Positions 1 to 11,827 of a DNA stretch of 64,000 bases are shown piece after piece (position 1 is the stretch's first letter; each line of letters opens with the position of its first letter). Both the position numbers and the translations under genes were made by a program. The notes below the pieces were generated by a model. The model was not told the origin of the DNA and did not search any database. It was given only the letters and a program-made list of their open reading frames with translations. The stretch is from the NCBI RefSeq assembly GCF_022965805.1, contig NC_133108.1:44276051-44340050 (forward strand), written 5' to 3'. The DNA is from Primulina eburnea. Taxonomy: Eukaryota > Streptophyta > Magnoliopsida > Lamiales > Gesneriaceae.

Positions 1-65
1 GTGAAGTTTTGACTTAGTTGTGAACGAGGGGTGACGAAAGAAGGATCTCTCGTCGCGCTGAGCTG

Positions 66-698
66 ATGGAGACTGTATTCGTTGTAGCTCATCACAGGAA
101 TCACCATCAGAGTTATAGTAAAAACCGTGGCAATGGCGCATCAAAAGGTGGGTCTTTTGGGTCGGCATCTGGCGGCCATTTTCAAGGCGTTAGTTGCAGG
201 ACATTTCAACCCAGTTCATCGTTGTTCTTAACTGAGTTAAAATCCTACTCCACGGCCACTCCTGTTACCAAACGGGCCTTTTCTTCTTCTTTTTCGCCCA
301 AAACACTATCACCACCAGTCAAAGTAAACCAAAAAATCTCCAAAAGAGATGGGAAATACTGTAGTTATCCAATCCCTATTGATATCAAGTTTAAAGACAA
401 CAAGAGGCTGATGACTGATGATTTTAATTTCGACGAGCGTTGGGCTGGACCTACTTACTCAAATTCACCACCCCCAAGCTCGTTGCCCATACCTACGTTC
501 TCGGTACAGCCTAAACAATCCATTTCCCTTGATTCGGACTCCTCAACCTCTGAAATTTGTTTGCGCGTTACTGTGAACTCTGTGCCTACTTCCCCCGCCA
601 GACATCACATCTCTCTGGATGGTGATATTTTTTTTAGTGCTGACACTGCGACTAAGACTCTTCGTCGCATTCTTAATCTAGATATAACTGATAATTGA
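66..698 (+). CDS. PNRC-motif (proline-rich nuclear receptor coactivator-like) protein
   Basis: This is an uninterrupted 210-residue frame from the first ATG after a short leader. The N-terminal half is basic and low in complexity (Gly/Ser/His rich). The recognisable part lies at about residues 124-146: ERWAGPTYSNSPPPSSLP followed by IPTF, which matches the short PNRC-type motif (SPPPS-x-LP-x-P) conserved in many plant proteins of unknown role. Animal PNRC proteins use this motif to bind decapping or nuclear-receptor partners; the plant role is not established. A second conserved-looking segment sits at the C-terminus (about 195-207, TLRRILNLDI), as is usual for this group. No signal peptide or membrane segment is visible. 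The frame is intact, and the downstream kilobase probably holds its 3' untranslated region. Confidence 0.6.
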   Translation: METVFVVAHHRNHHQSYSKNRGNGASKGGSFGSASGGHFQGVSCRTFQPSSSLFLTELKSYSTATPVTKRAFSSSFSPKTLSPPVKVNQKISKRDGKYCSYPIPIDIKFKDNKRLMTDDFNFDERWAGPTYSNSPPPSSLPIPTFSVQPKQSISLDSDSSTSEICLRVTVNSVPTSPARHHISLDGDIFFSADTATKTLRRILNLDITDN

Positions 699-2173
699 AG
701 GACTTGGAGCAACTAGTGCTCCTGTAAATATGAAAATTAGTGTACTTGGTGAACTGGGTTGGTGGTAGATTGTATATGGAATTTATAAGATTGGCCCGTG
801 AGCTAACTTCTTATGAGGAATTCACTTTGGATTCCTAATGTAGCGGTGGCAGTGGCTATGGAAGTGCTGTGCTGGCTGGTTGATTGTCTATCTCCATATA
901 TCTTGGGAAATTGATATTGCTTTAAATGTTGTTTAGTTGATTTCCGAAGATTGCTTTGATGTGGAACAGTGGAAGGCGGGGTTTAATAGATGTCAGTGAT
1001 TGATGAGCCCGCATGATTAGATATTTGGCTTACTTGCCTGAATATATTTAGCTGGAATCAGGCCACACATGGTTGCAAGTATCAATTGAGCTCTCCAGAG
1101 AATCTTCCTTTCTTAATCGTTTATTTGTATTTCCTTATTTTAGATTCTTGTCTTATACATGTATATAGTATAGAGACCTACCCTGTCAGTCAGTGCAGTT
1201 TTTCCCATCTCTTTCTTACCCACACTCAGGCCTTCATATTGAACTCGGCTTTTCTTTTTAGTTTCATCGGTCAAATACCAACTTCAGGTTGCTATTCAGT
1301 CTCTCTATTTATAATAATAATAATCCAAATTTCCTCAACTTCGTCTTTTGTTGTTTTAGAAGTAGTTCTGATCTCTGCATCTTTGCTTTGCTGTGCTAAC
1401 CTGCGGTGTTTCCCTTTCTCCGTTTTTCTGGTTTTTTTAAAAAGAAAAACGTGAAGGTAAGTGGATATGGTTGACTGTCCTTTAGGTTTGAGCTGTGTTG
1501 AGCTAGTTTTTGTCTGTTCTTTGTTGAAAATGGGATTACACAAATGATCTTTCCGCTCATTGCTTTACTGCATATTTATGTAATGAACATTCCGAGAGGC
1601 GAGAAAGTCAGCCTGTATCTAGATGATATTTTATATCTTGGTTTTTAATCTCTTACACCACATAGTTCATCAGTTCCATCTTGTTTCGGAGATTGTTGAT
1701 CATGCGAAGCTGTTAACAGGTAATCTTTACTATTCACCCGTTTCCTTCGGATTTGACCCCATGCACCTTTGTACTAACGCGAAATTTTCACGTCTTAACC
1801 AGTGCTTTTGCTGGATTTGATTGAAGACATTTCTTTACGAGGCTCTGCTTGATGGACCTGCGCATACTAATGTTCATAACAGTCGTGTCGATAGTTCTGT
1901 TTTACCACGGTTACTCTTAACTGGAGCAGAGTTAACACCGAGTTGTAGCTTCGTTTGGTTAAAATTGGTTGAACTTGTGTTGCAATCGATCTGGGCAAAG
2001 CATATCAGTTGTACCGGTATATTATGTCACCATTTTGAGAACTCTATGTAGCTCTCTATCGTCAGAGTACATTATCTAATGCCTCATCCTCTCATCTTGC
2101 ATCTTTGTGCTCTTTGATTTTTGTTTGATACTTTAATTAACGACATCATTTCTTAAAATGCATCATCCAACTA
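699..2173. other. Downstream/intergenic region, no supported gene
   Basis: This AT-rich stretch follows the PNRC-motif gene. It probably includes that gene's 3' untranslated region. Possible splice-donor-like sites are present (for example GTAAGTGG near 1457), but I could not build a supported coding exon on either strand. Confidence 0.4.
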
Positions 2174-2376
2174 ACCACGTGACGATTTTATTAATTTCTT
2201 CTAGTATAGTGTTGAGCAAGTGAATAGTTAAACAATTCAGTCCTAAGTATACTGGAAAACAAGAAATGGTACGGACCACGTGACGATTTTTTTAATTTCT
2301 TCTATTTATGGTGTTGAGCAAGTGAATAGTTAAATAATTCAGTCCCAAGTCCATCGGAAAGTAAGAAATGGTATGT
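2174..2376. repeat. Tandem duplication, about 101-bp unit, two copies
   Basis: The copies begin at 2174 and 2275 with ACCACGTGACGATTTT. They share the internal phrases GTGTTGAGCAAGTGAATAG and AAGAAATGGTA, with scattered substitutions. Each copy carries a CACGTG G-box core. There are no terminal inverted repeats, so this is a simple local duplication. Confidence 0.8.
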
Positions 2377-2707
2377 GGAAAAAATGATGAATATAAACAA
2401 ACTGTAAGTTAATGGGAGGAAATGGTTCGATCATTAAAAATATTCTGCGTATAAATTATTGTGATGCAAAGACAATTAAGCTTTACCAGAACAAGCGTGG
2501 ACTGTGCACAATGAAGTCCCAAAAAATATAAATTTTTTTATGATAAAAACATACGATAGAATTACATGATTAATCTCGAAATCGACATTAAAGAACTCAT
2601 CTTAACACACTTTAACTTCAATATCTCAATGTGCTACAAAAAATATTATGGGACTTCTGAACCAAATTAAAGGTTAGCGAGCCAAACCTCAAAATTTTCA
2701 GAAATCA

Positions 2708-5300
2708 TTATACCTCAGCTGTTGTTTGACCCTTCTTATCATTTCTACCTCGCTTTCTCAACTCCCGTCTCTCTGCTGAGTATTGTTTCTTGATTAACAA
2801 ATTCCGTGTTGCTGTTTTCAGTGCCTCGGAAGCCGTTACAAAAGCTTCTTTTCCCATCGATAACTTGCCTTGAAGCGCTTGAAGCAATGGCTCTCCTCCA
2901 GGTAGATCAGTATCTTCTAAGACAAGGGTCTCATGTTCTGTTGATGCCAAGTTGTTTGCCATGAAGCCTGAAATAGTCCTCACACGAACCAAAGATTCAG
3001 AATCACTCGTGTGTAAAGTGGATGCACCCATTACCATCCATAACATGGGGGCCAAAGAGGAAGCACCCACACTGGTTGGAATAAACGTCTCTACTTCAAC
3101 AAAAACCACCTGCAAGATATATTCAAAAAGAGGGTGTATACTAAAGAAAATTACCTCGCTCAGACAACTCAAGAATTTTGAAGAGCTTACAAGAACTAAC
3201 TTTGATCTTAGTGAGTGTCCGGTTAAGGTGGTTGCATCGTAAAAGCATTACGCCTGACAAGCTTTGGTCGAAACGAAGACTTAATTAAAAATCAACCGAC
3301 ATATAGAAGTATACACGCGACAAAAATCACATACTTCTGAATGGCTACTGCAACTAGTGAACCATCGGAAGTTGCACAGAGATCTGTAACAGCAGGCAAT
3401 ATCTCATCTTCTCTTCCATCAGAATGTAAAAGTCCTGCCTTCAAGAACAGAGAATTTAAACCAAACATGAAGTTTATATTTTTATTATTGATAAGAATTG
3501 AGAGAAATTGAGCTGGAATTAGGAACTCTAACGCCATAACAATTTTCCAAAAAAATAAATAAATAAAAAAGTTCTTCGTAGAAAATTTCAATGGAAAACA
3601 AGCAAACAAGGTATATTCTTGGCTCGAATTGCAGATTGCAAATTTGTTGTTCGGAATCAAGGAAAGGAGAATTTCAATCAAGAAATACACTTCTTAATAA
3701 AAATCCAAGCAACTTACCTCAGCACCAATTTCACAGGTATCTAGAAGAGAACCAGAGGCATGTTCCCACAACCGAACCTGCAATTCCACCATGATTTGGT
3801 TAGCCCATGGCAAATGAATGCTCGTTATTTTTGGGAGTTATAGTCATAAAACTTTGAAGAAGTATATCAATTAACTCACCGTTGAATCACCACTTCCAGA
3901 AACCAAAAAGCCCTGTCCATAATCCGGAGGAGTGACAAATGCTAGGCAGGAAACAAACCTGGTAACCAGCATAAGAGAATGAGAGCCAAGCAAGAAGTGG
4001 AGTCCATTACAACTAAACATATACTTCATATTCATATTCACACTTTAACGACCATAAGCTGCAAAGCCAAAAAAACTAACCTCCCTCTTTAAGTCACCAT
4101 ACAGGAGACACCACCACAATTAACAAAACAAAGAACGTAAAGCTTGAACTTGATTATTGATATGAGCACACAAGAGTGGACAAGAAAGAAACTAACTCTG
4201 TATGACCAAGGCAAAAACTCTGTATTTCATGAGCTCCATTCAGGGGATTCTTGGGAAACAAAGTGACCTGTATGAACTTCTGTAAGAAATGGTTTCAAAT
4301 AACAAAAATCAAGATGGATACTGGCACTATGATAAGTAGTGGAAGTTGTTTTACACGTATTTTGAAGTCTCGATCAGCACTAACAATGTATCGTCCATCT
4401 GGTGAAAAGTCCTGCACAATGATCACAGAAGTAATTGAACTGCAAGAGAATCTTGGTTGAAGCAAGAAAATGGATTATATGATGACAGTAAAAACGCAAC
4501 TGAAACAACAAATCATGCTGCTCAAATATAAGAAACGAACACAACCTGTATGCACTTGCCGAATGAATGTAACAATTAAAACAGCTAAAACATCAAATGA
4601 TAATCTACTGCACAAGAACCAGTAAGGATAAAAACACATAAACGTTGGTGAAAAATTCCATACCAATCTAGTAATTATGCTGCAATAATGAGAAAGAATC
4701 GGAACCGCCTTCTTATGAACTGCAGACATACTATTTTTGTGACAGTCTCCCATCTCCACAATATACACGGCGCCAAACTTGTCAGCGAAACATATAAAAG
4801 ACCCATCATCGGTGATCGCGACAGCAGTCACTCTTTTTTCTGAAATCCTGATCATTCACCGAAATTCAGTAAACACTTCGGCATACTATTTTTGATTACT
4901 AGAGAAAAGTTTTCTAAACTCAGTAAAATGCTTACACGGAACAAACACAATGCCAAGAACTAGTATCCCAGATTTTGACTAGCTTATCATCTCCAGCTGA
5001 CACAAAAATCTCCCCGTTTAAGCTATAACGAATTGCCCGAATTGAATCCTTATGCCCACCATTTTCATCAACCAGGGTAACTCCACAGAGTTCTCTTCAA
5101 ATCAATTATTGAATCAGTGCATGACGTACGGCAGACTTGCTCATATAAACAAAAAATAATTACCATTTTTTCCCTTACTCAAGATCGAAAACCCGGATAT
5201 CTGACCCGACGGATACGGATATCGATTTATGGGCCGGATGGACTGAAATAAGGGCCGGAACAACCTCCGCTTCCAGCTTCTGCTGGCGTTCTTCCTGCAT
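2708..5300 (-). CDS. tRNA (guanine-N7)-methyltransferase non-catalytic WD40 subunit (TRM82/WDR4 type)
   Basis: Ten exons (5300-5179, 5094-4936, 4847-4664, 4411-4355, 4267-4197, 3958-3880, 3777-3718, 3438-3335, 3261-3201, 3109-2708) join in phase to 432 codons, close to the roughly 430 residues usual in plants. The order is an N-terminal strand ending in SDIRVFDLE; WD40 blades (GHKDSIRAIRYS, SAGDDKLVKIWD, FADKFGAVYIV); a conserved KKAVPILSHYCSIITRLDFSPDGRYIVSADRD-type region; LGHTEFVSCLAF; SGSGDSTVRLWEH; and a lysine/arginine-rich tail ending about RGRNDKKGQTTAEV. The family partners the catalytic TRM8/METTL1 subunit to form m7G46 in the variable loop of tRNAs, in the nucleus. Every intron inferred is GT-AG and the frame is intact. 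I chose this ATG because it gives the family-like start MQEERQQKLEAEVVPALIS. Confidence 0.9.
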
Positions 5301-6157
5301 TTTCTTCGAACGAGGATTAACAGAACACGAGGGTAATTAGGGTTCATCCAGGGCTTTGATTGTATTGGGCTGCATCCGGGCCCAATAATAGTAATGGGCT
5401 GGTTTGAAGATACACCAGTACTTTTAAATATTATTATTTTTAAAATAAGACCTGTCTTATTAACACAGTAAGAAAAATATTTTCTCCGTCGAAACATTAA
5501 TTTTTTTAAGAAAAACAACATAACTATTCTTATAGATAAAAAGCTCCTTGATCCAGACAACTAAAGCAGGTGATACATATATACATATTAAAAATATTAA
5601 TTTTTTTTAATAAAGTGTAACTATTTGATATAAATTTTTTTAAAAATACCATCTTTGAGTTATAATTATATCATGTATAAGTAAAACAATAAATTTAACT
5701 GACCGTTAGCAAAGAACTGGTAGAATAGAAAGCCTACTAAATGGATCAAATCATGTCTTAGATTAGAAACAAGGGGTTCCCAGAGTTGAAACATCCACGT
5801 CGGAGAACAGAACAACATAATGGTTCAATCCAAAGTATTGGAATGCCAAAAAAGGTTGGCCCCAACACTCAAATTACAAGCATTATATGGGGTGGCCGAA
5901 TGGACAACCTCTGAGCTTAAGCAATGTGCATCGAATCAGTTCCTGCTCGTAAATTTGGCCGTTACTCTTGATATAGGGCTCACCCTTAACAACTGCCATT
6001 GGACCTTGAACGCAACCATAGTCGTTAACCGTCCAATCCGGGTTGATATTTTCCAAGACTTGCATTATTGACAATACCTCGTGCAGATATGAACTTTTCC
6101 CACTATAACCACATCAGTGCAAAGCAGAACTCAGTGTAAGTCGAACATTATCTTTTC
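5301..6157. other. Intergenic region between WD40 gene and oxygenase pseudogene
   Basis: This holds the WD40 gene's promoter side. Minus-strand 6074-5883 contains a short open stretch (about 63 codons, including NPDWTVNDYGCVQGP) that reads like protein but matches no family I recognise and lacks clear splice sites. I do not call it a gene. Confidence 0.3.
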
Positions 6158-7063
6158 CTATCTGCTTGATTGCAATCCACAGCTGCCATAATACTTCCTC
6201 GTGGTTTCTTTCGCAAAATTAGTAAATGTCATCCCATCCTTCAACCGCGAAGATAGTGGTGGAACTGTTCCTCTAATATTTCGAATCAATTCATCTGATT
6301 CATGCTCAGTATCTCCTGTTCCCTCACAATCCGACTCTAAATTCTGATCTCCTTTGAAGTGTTCAATTTGGTATTCTCTAAGGGTAAAAATCTTGCTCCA
6401 TGCCGGCTGCAAAAACATGTACAAAAGTCTCCCTGCTCAAATTGTCTATCTTAGCTGGTCTACAAACACAATGAAGAGTGGCTCGAAGCTTCCCTTTTGA
6501 TAACACATCTGCGGATTCCCTCACCTGAACAATGAAACTCCCTTCAGCAGCTTTCACCGAAAGGACGAGCCTCTTCCTCAGATGAAGAATTTGCAAATAT
6601 GTGTGGCCCATTGGAGAGTCGCGTTCTTTGGCATCACTTTCATCAGATAACAGAAACATTGGAGATGTCAAAATGGTGAAAATCCCATCATCATAATGCC
6701 ACTTGTGCCACAAATCCGATTATTCGTCAATCTCGATATTACATCTATCAATGGCACAACGACCTTTTTCTCTACATTTTTCTTTGATAACTACATAATC
6801 GAGAATCGAATGATAATGTATTAGACGGGCTTTAGCCGTGCCACATTGCAATAAAGCTATGCTCTAGCTCGCACCCATCGAGTCTTTTGCCGCAAACTCG
6901 AGAAAGAAGAAGACCTAATTCCATCATACAAGAACCTAATTCTAGAAATCCAAGCCCTAGATTACTAAAGTCTGAAGTCTGAACCATCAGCCTCAGCTTC
7001 CATTGACTCGCAAAATTCACCAATAAATTCTTGATAATACTTCATCTGCATTGCAAAAGATGA
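6158..7063 (-). pseudogene. 2-oxoglutarate/Fe(II)-dependent oxygenase pseudogene, 5'-truncated
   Basis: Read on the minus strand, this resembles a conserved plant 2OG-Fe(II) oxygenase family. In order: LGLGFLELGSCMMELGLLLSR (about 6970-6890), TAKARLIHYHSILDYVVIKE (about 6848-6790), DLWHKWHYDDGIFTILTSP with the HxD iron-ligand pattern (about 6720-6660), ESFIVQV-type text, LRATLHCV carrying the distal His, RETFV, FLQPAWSKIFTL, and the C-terminal GMTFTNFAKETTRKYYG. The reading frame is broken. There is a one-base shift near 6850, an in-frame TAA just before SDLWHKW (about 6720), and another one-base shift near 6418. The N-terminal third expected for the family, including its start, was not found upstream. 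It lies head to head with nothing obvious, about 0.9 kb upstream of the WD40 gene on the same strand. It is probably non-functional; some single-base breaks could be assembly errors, but the stop plus the missing N-terminus argue for real decay. Confidence 0.72.
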
Positions 7064-7223
7064 CACAATTCTATTCAAATTCTTTAGCGGCACATCACTT
7101 ACCAGATTATACTCCTACTCACTTACCAAAAACAAATATCCACAGTAAAAAAATGCGAACGTAAATTAATTATGATTTAATTAAAAGAATGGGGTTTTAC
7201 CTTGAGAATCTGTTTCCGATCAT

Positions 7224-7375
7224 CGTTACTGATAAGGGAGAGCTTTCGCGCCAAAGGTATCATATTCCGGCAGAGAGCCGCGCTTTCGCGCCAAAGGTAG
7301 CAGAGTCCGGCAGAGTCCGGCGGAGAGCCGCGCTTTGGGTTACTGAGAAGGGAGAGCTTTCGCGGCAAAGGTAGC
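7224..7375. repeat. GC-rich repeat cluster with 112-bp spaced duplication
   Basis: The phrase GGGAGAGCTTTCGCG followed by (C/G)CAAAGGTA occurs near 7236 and again near 7348. Between them sit two copies of GAGAGCCGCGCTTT and a doubled CAGAGTCCGG. The block is markedly richer in GC than its surroundings and lies where a 5' exon or leader of the oxygenase could once have been. Confidence 0.6.
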
Positions 7376-8932
7376 AGATGTCATGCAAGACTCGATCAGA
7401 TTACAACTCTAGCCGTTGGGTTTCACAGGGAGATGCCGGGAATTCATCGGTCGATAATTGTACGAGATCGGAGTATTGAAGCTGGAGGAGATCAATGGTA
7501 TCTCCCATACCTGAAACTGAGATCTATTTTCGGGCTTTTGAAACCGTTCACCCGATGGACCCAGAACCAGATTTGGGCCTGCTGACACCATGGGCTGGGT
7601 GCGGAATGTGGATCATGACCCTATAGCCCATTAGGGGAAAAAATATCGTTGGAGACATATATATAGTTAAGACATGTATGTTTGTCTTATAAAATGTAGA
7701 TATATAGTTAATTTTTTTTTATTAGAAATATCTTATGAATCAAAAATAATTTTGATTAATTATATCAATATCATGTACATATTTTTTACTGACACCTGTC
7801 GGTTCGGTCCGAGCAGCTAGGAGCTCGGTTACTCGAAAGCCTGACTTGACAATGGGGGTAGACTCAATGATCAATGCATGTTAAAAATAACGAGTTGATA
7901 GGAGCACACAAGATATATAATCTACAAATAAAACAAGACCCCGAAAGTCGAAACCTACATGAAATTTCATTCTCAAGTTAAAAAGACAACACTATACCAA
8001 AGACTAACATGCATGTTGGATGGCCTCTAGTGGATCTGGTTAGCTTTGCTAATAAATTGCTCTAAAAAAGGGCCCATTCATTTGACATACACATATTTAC
8101 GGTGAAGGGGAAATTTTTTTCCGAAAGTTTCATCCAACAAATTCATTTTGTATCCAAGATCTCAAGTTTGGAACGAGTCTCACGTTGAAACCCAATCGCA
8201 ACTGTCATCTCCCCCCTCAAAAAAGAAAAAAAAAATTTGTCGATCCAAATTATGACCTATTATACTTTATATTCTTAAAAAAAATAAGTGAGAAGCTTGC
8301 ATGTTGATTTCACCAGTGCTTGATATAACTAATGAGTATGAAATAAAATTAAAGGCGAAGAGGAGAAAAAAAGGTCCTATTGAATTTGGCACCCACGATC
8401 TGTCATTGAGTGGGCTTGCATGCCCACCACTACAGTCTGATCTTTCCCGAATGCTATCTATTACTATAGTGGGGAAGTTGTAATCCCCATGGATAGATAC
8501 GTGCTCAATGATTGTTAATAAAAAAAAAACTACGTGAGAAGCGTGGCATTTGGATAAACAAAAAGAGTTGTTGGGAAGATTTGATCAATCTTCATGGGTT
8601 TTTTTCCTTCTTGTTTATTACCAACTTGGGTAAATTTTATTTGTGACTCGAGGAATCACGAAGCAAAATGTTCTCTTTTGGGCTAATTGATTCAAATCTC
8701 GGCTTAAAATATTTGATCATGCTTTCATATATACATGCATCTTTGTCTTGCTTGGCTGAGCTGCTTGACTCTTTATTTCTCTTTATTTAATTCGATCTTT
8801 TGATTCTTGAACAAAGATATGTCGTATTTTTGGCTGTTGATGTCCATCCCTCATATTTTATGGGAATTCACTTCATGTGTTGAGTATCTAAATGTCGAGC
8901 TTTGTGTGAGAGAACGTATTTCAGAAGTAAAC
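7376..8932. other. Gene-free AT-rich region
   Basis: I see no supported exon, RNA gene or complete element here, only A/T homopolymer runs and short chance open frames. Confidence 0.5.
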
Positions 8933-9121
8933 TGTTAGGATCAATGGAATCCGAATATCTCCACACTGGTATAATATTGTCCACTTTGGGTTTTAACCCT
9001 CATGGTTTTACTTTTGAAACCACCCAAAAGGCCTCATACCAATGGAGATATTATTCCATCTTTATTAACCCATGATCTTTCTCTAGATCTTCCAATGTGG
9101 GACTTTGGTTGCATCCCAACA
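8933..9121 (+). mobile_element. Short LTR-like element (solo LTR/TRIM type), 189 bp
   Basis: The element begins TGTTAGGATCAATGG and ends GCATCCCAACA, giving the TG...CA ends of an LTR with short inverted TGTTAG/…CAACA-like termini. The flanks are TAAAC (8928-8932) and TAGAC (9122-9126), a five-base target duplication with one mismatch. Internally an inverted pair is visible: CTCCACACTGGTATAATATT against GATATTATTCCATC and related text. No primer-binding site or second LTR follows, so it is best read as a solo LTR of a small non-autonomous element. Confidence 0.6.
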
Positions 9122-9126
9122 TAGAC

Positions 9127-10292
9127 AAATTAAACCGTATTAATTGGTATGATTCAGACGGTAACTAGAAATATTTTTTAAAAACGACATAAATATTTGA
9201 ATATTTCAGGATTAATAATAATAATCTACATTCTCGTTGATGTAATAGTATAAATCTTTTTCATATAGTACGTACATTAACACAGATCATATCACCATTT
9301 TTTGATTACGCGATGCCGTGGTACAGTCTTCCCACCTTTGATCACTAAGGACCACAGAACATGTCTCGTTCTCTCAATTATTAGCACAAAATCAATATGG
9401 ATCGCCAAATTAAAGCAATGCAATAATATATTTGTTTAAAATAGCGGAAATATGTTTTTTTTTGTTTTTTTTTTGTATGATTAAAGTGTGAATTATTGCC
9501 GAATGCAGAGAGTCTCGACCCACCAAATAGAGGCCACATTAACGGGATCGTGATTTCCATGTCACTCAATCGATCTCTTTTCCTCTTTTGCACAAAAGGG
9601 AATTATGTAATTGATATTCGAGCATGAAGGGTCAAATTAATTCAATAAAACATTATATTATATGTAAATATTTGGATGTAAAGAGAGTTAAAGGATGTAC
9701 ATTTACTAATTGACAGTATTAGGAATATAAACAGCCATTTTATACTATAAATTAGTAATTGAATTCTTTTACAAATTTAGCAATTAAAGGATTTTTTTAA
9801 CATGGCAATTAGAGTTCATTACACAAAAATGTCACAATCAATAAAAATAAAATAATTTAAAAGTTAATAATTCCACATTGCATTTAGCAAACTAATGGAA
9901 ATTGTAATTTAGTACTGAAAAGTTTCATTAATCACGCTCGCACTAATTTAGTACTGAAAAGTTTCATTAACCACGCTCGCACTTTTCACTTATTTTATCA
10001 ATTTATTTTACTGCATAAATAGTTGAAAATAACTACCAGGGTAATATAAATATATAATAATGTTTATTTTAAAATTATATTGACAGGTTTTATCCGGTAA
10101 AATGTTCAACTTGAGTAGGTGTTTTCCCGACTGAAAAGTTAAACATCGAAATAATATCTTCAATAAATTATTAAGGTTAATTGAGACACAAATGATGGGA
10201 GTGCACACGTAATTATTCACAAAGTCTTAGAAAGCCAAGATGGATAGTTATAGGTGGTTTTTAGTTATTTTACATATTTTTCATATCAATTA
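9127..10292. other. Gene-free region with a small tandem duplication
   Basis: No coding exon is supported. Near 9911-9980 a 36-base unit (TTTAGTACTGAAAAGTTTCA followed by TTAAYCACGCTCGCAC) is present twice in tandem. Confidence 0.5.
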
Positions 10293-11140
10293 TAGTTAGT
10301 TGTCTCAAATCGATTGGATAAAATACTTATGGATTTGGACAATCCTCTCCACTTGAGCTAGCTTTTGGGGTTGAATTATGTCCAAGTTTCAATCTTAACA
10401 TGGTATCAGAGTTCAGGTTCCATCGTTATATGTTGGACTGCCCATAATTGAGTCACCCGTTATGCCTATAATTGGTTGAATTTTAAAATTCACGCTCCAG
10501 ATATTCATTCATGGGCATGAGAGGGTTGTGATAGTTGTCCTACATCTCCACATCGGTTGGATAAAATACTTGTAAGTTGTATATATAGTCTTGGACAATC
10601 ATCCCTCCTTGAGCTAACTTTTGGGGTTGAGTTAGATCAAAGTCTCAATCTTAACATGATATCAGAGCTCAGGTTCCACCGTTATGTGTTGGACTGCCCA
10701 TAGTTGAGTCACTCGTTCTGCCCATTATTGGGTTATTTTTAAACTTCATGCTCCAAATATTCACTGGGCATGAGGGGGATGTGTTAGTTGTCTCACATTT
10801 CCACATCGATTGGATAAAATATCTGAGAGTTGTATATATGATCTTGGACAATCCTCCCTCTTGAGCTAGCTTTTGGGGTTGAGTTAGGTCCAAGTCCCAA
10901 TCTTAACATGGTATCAGAGCTCAGTTGGACTGTCTATAATTGGACCACTCGTTCTACCTATAGTTGGGTCATTTGTGAACTTCACTCTCCAGATGTTCAT
11001 TCATAGGCGTGAGGAGGGTGTGTTAGTTGTCACACATCGGTTGGATAAAATACCTGAGAGTTACATATATGGACTCAGACAATCCTCCCCATTTGAGCTA
11101 ACTTTTGAGGTTAAGTTATATCTAATTTCCAATATTAATA
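10293..11140 (+). mobile_element. Tandem array of TRIM retroelement: four LTRs alternating with three internal domains
   Basis: LTR-like units lie at about 10293-10400, 10529-10656, 10782-10908 and 11021-11140. Each starts TGTTAGTTGTC-like (first two degraded) and ends AATCTTAACA. Immediately after the first three comes TGGTATCAGAG (10401, 10909) or TGATATCAGAG (10657), the primer-binding site complementary to the 3' end of initiator methionine tRNA. Each internal domain is only 112-128 bp (GTTGGACTGCCCATA..., CTCCAGATGTTCATTCAT), encodes nothing, and ends in a purine-rich tract (GAGGAGGGTG) just before the next LTR. LTR-PBS-spacer-polypurine-LTR with no coding capacity is the TRIM architecture. 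Three units sharing LTRs suggest unequal recombination or multimer insertion. Confidence 0.82.
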
Positions 11141-11697
11141 ACTATTATGATTAGTGAAAGTGGAAAAAAAACACATAAACAAATTTCCAAATAAAAAATT
11201 ATAGCATGAAAAATACATCTAATTAACCAAGAAGGCTGGCCAACTTAGTAATATTTCAAATTTTTGGCTCTGTTACATCTATTAGATTGTTTTTACCAAA
11301 AATATTTGCGAATCACTCCGTTCTACTCGTGCTTCATGTTTAATTTTCGTTCAGTCGGCACTGAGGCTCTCTTCTTTTAGAATGAGAAAAAATATCGCGT
11401 ATTTTGAAAATATATAGATTTCATACCTCATATCATTGATTTAGCAGATATGTACGAATGTCAAATTAATAGAAAAATCGCTTCTTCGTAATAAAAAAAC
11501 GTCAAATATAATTTACTAAATCCAATTGTGAATTGACTACGTTTCATAATAAGCAATCATTTCAAAATGAGACTAGAAATTGATGCGCTTTCGTCTTCGA
11601 TATTGAACTCATTCAATGTAATAATCATTTTTTTATTCACGTTTTCTATAAAAAGTCAAGTCTTACAACTTAAATTATTTAACCTTTTTGTGAGTTT

Positions 11698-11739
11698 AAG
11701 ACACTAAATTCTTTGGTTAGGTGCTAACATGCCGTACAC

Positions 11740-11827
<88 letters not shown>

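Noticed and set aside
1086..1454. Open frame of about 120 codons after the PNRC gene
   Set aside because: Low-complexity Phe/Ser/Leu composition, no homology I recognise, and no splice support.
5883..6074. Exon-like frame containing NPDWTVNDYGCVQGP
   Set aside because: It reads somewhat like protein but has no start context, splice partner or recognised family, so it is mentioned only within the intergenic entry.
10293..11140. Regularly spaced repeats that could suggest a CRISPR-like array
   Set aside because: Units are about 110-128 bp and alternate with conserved spacers holding tRNA primer sites and purine tracts; this is a retroelement structure in a plant genome.
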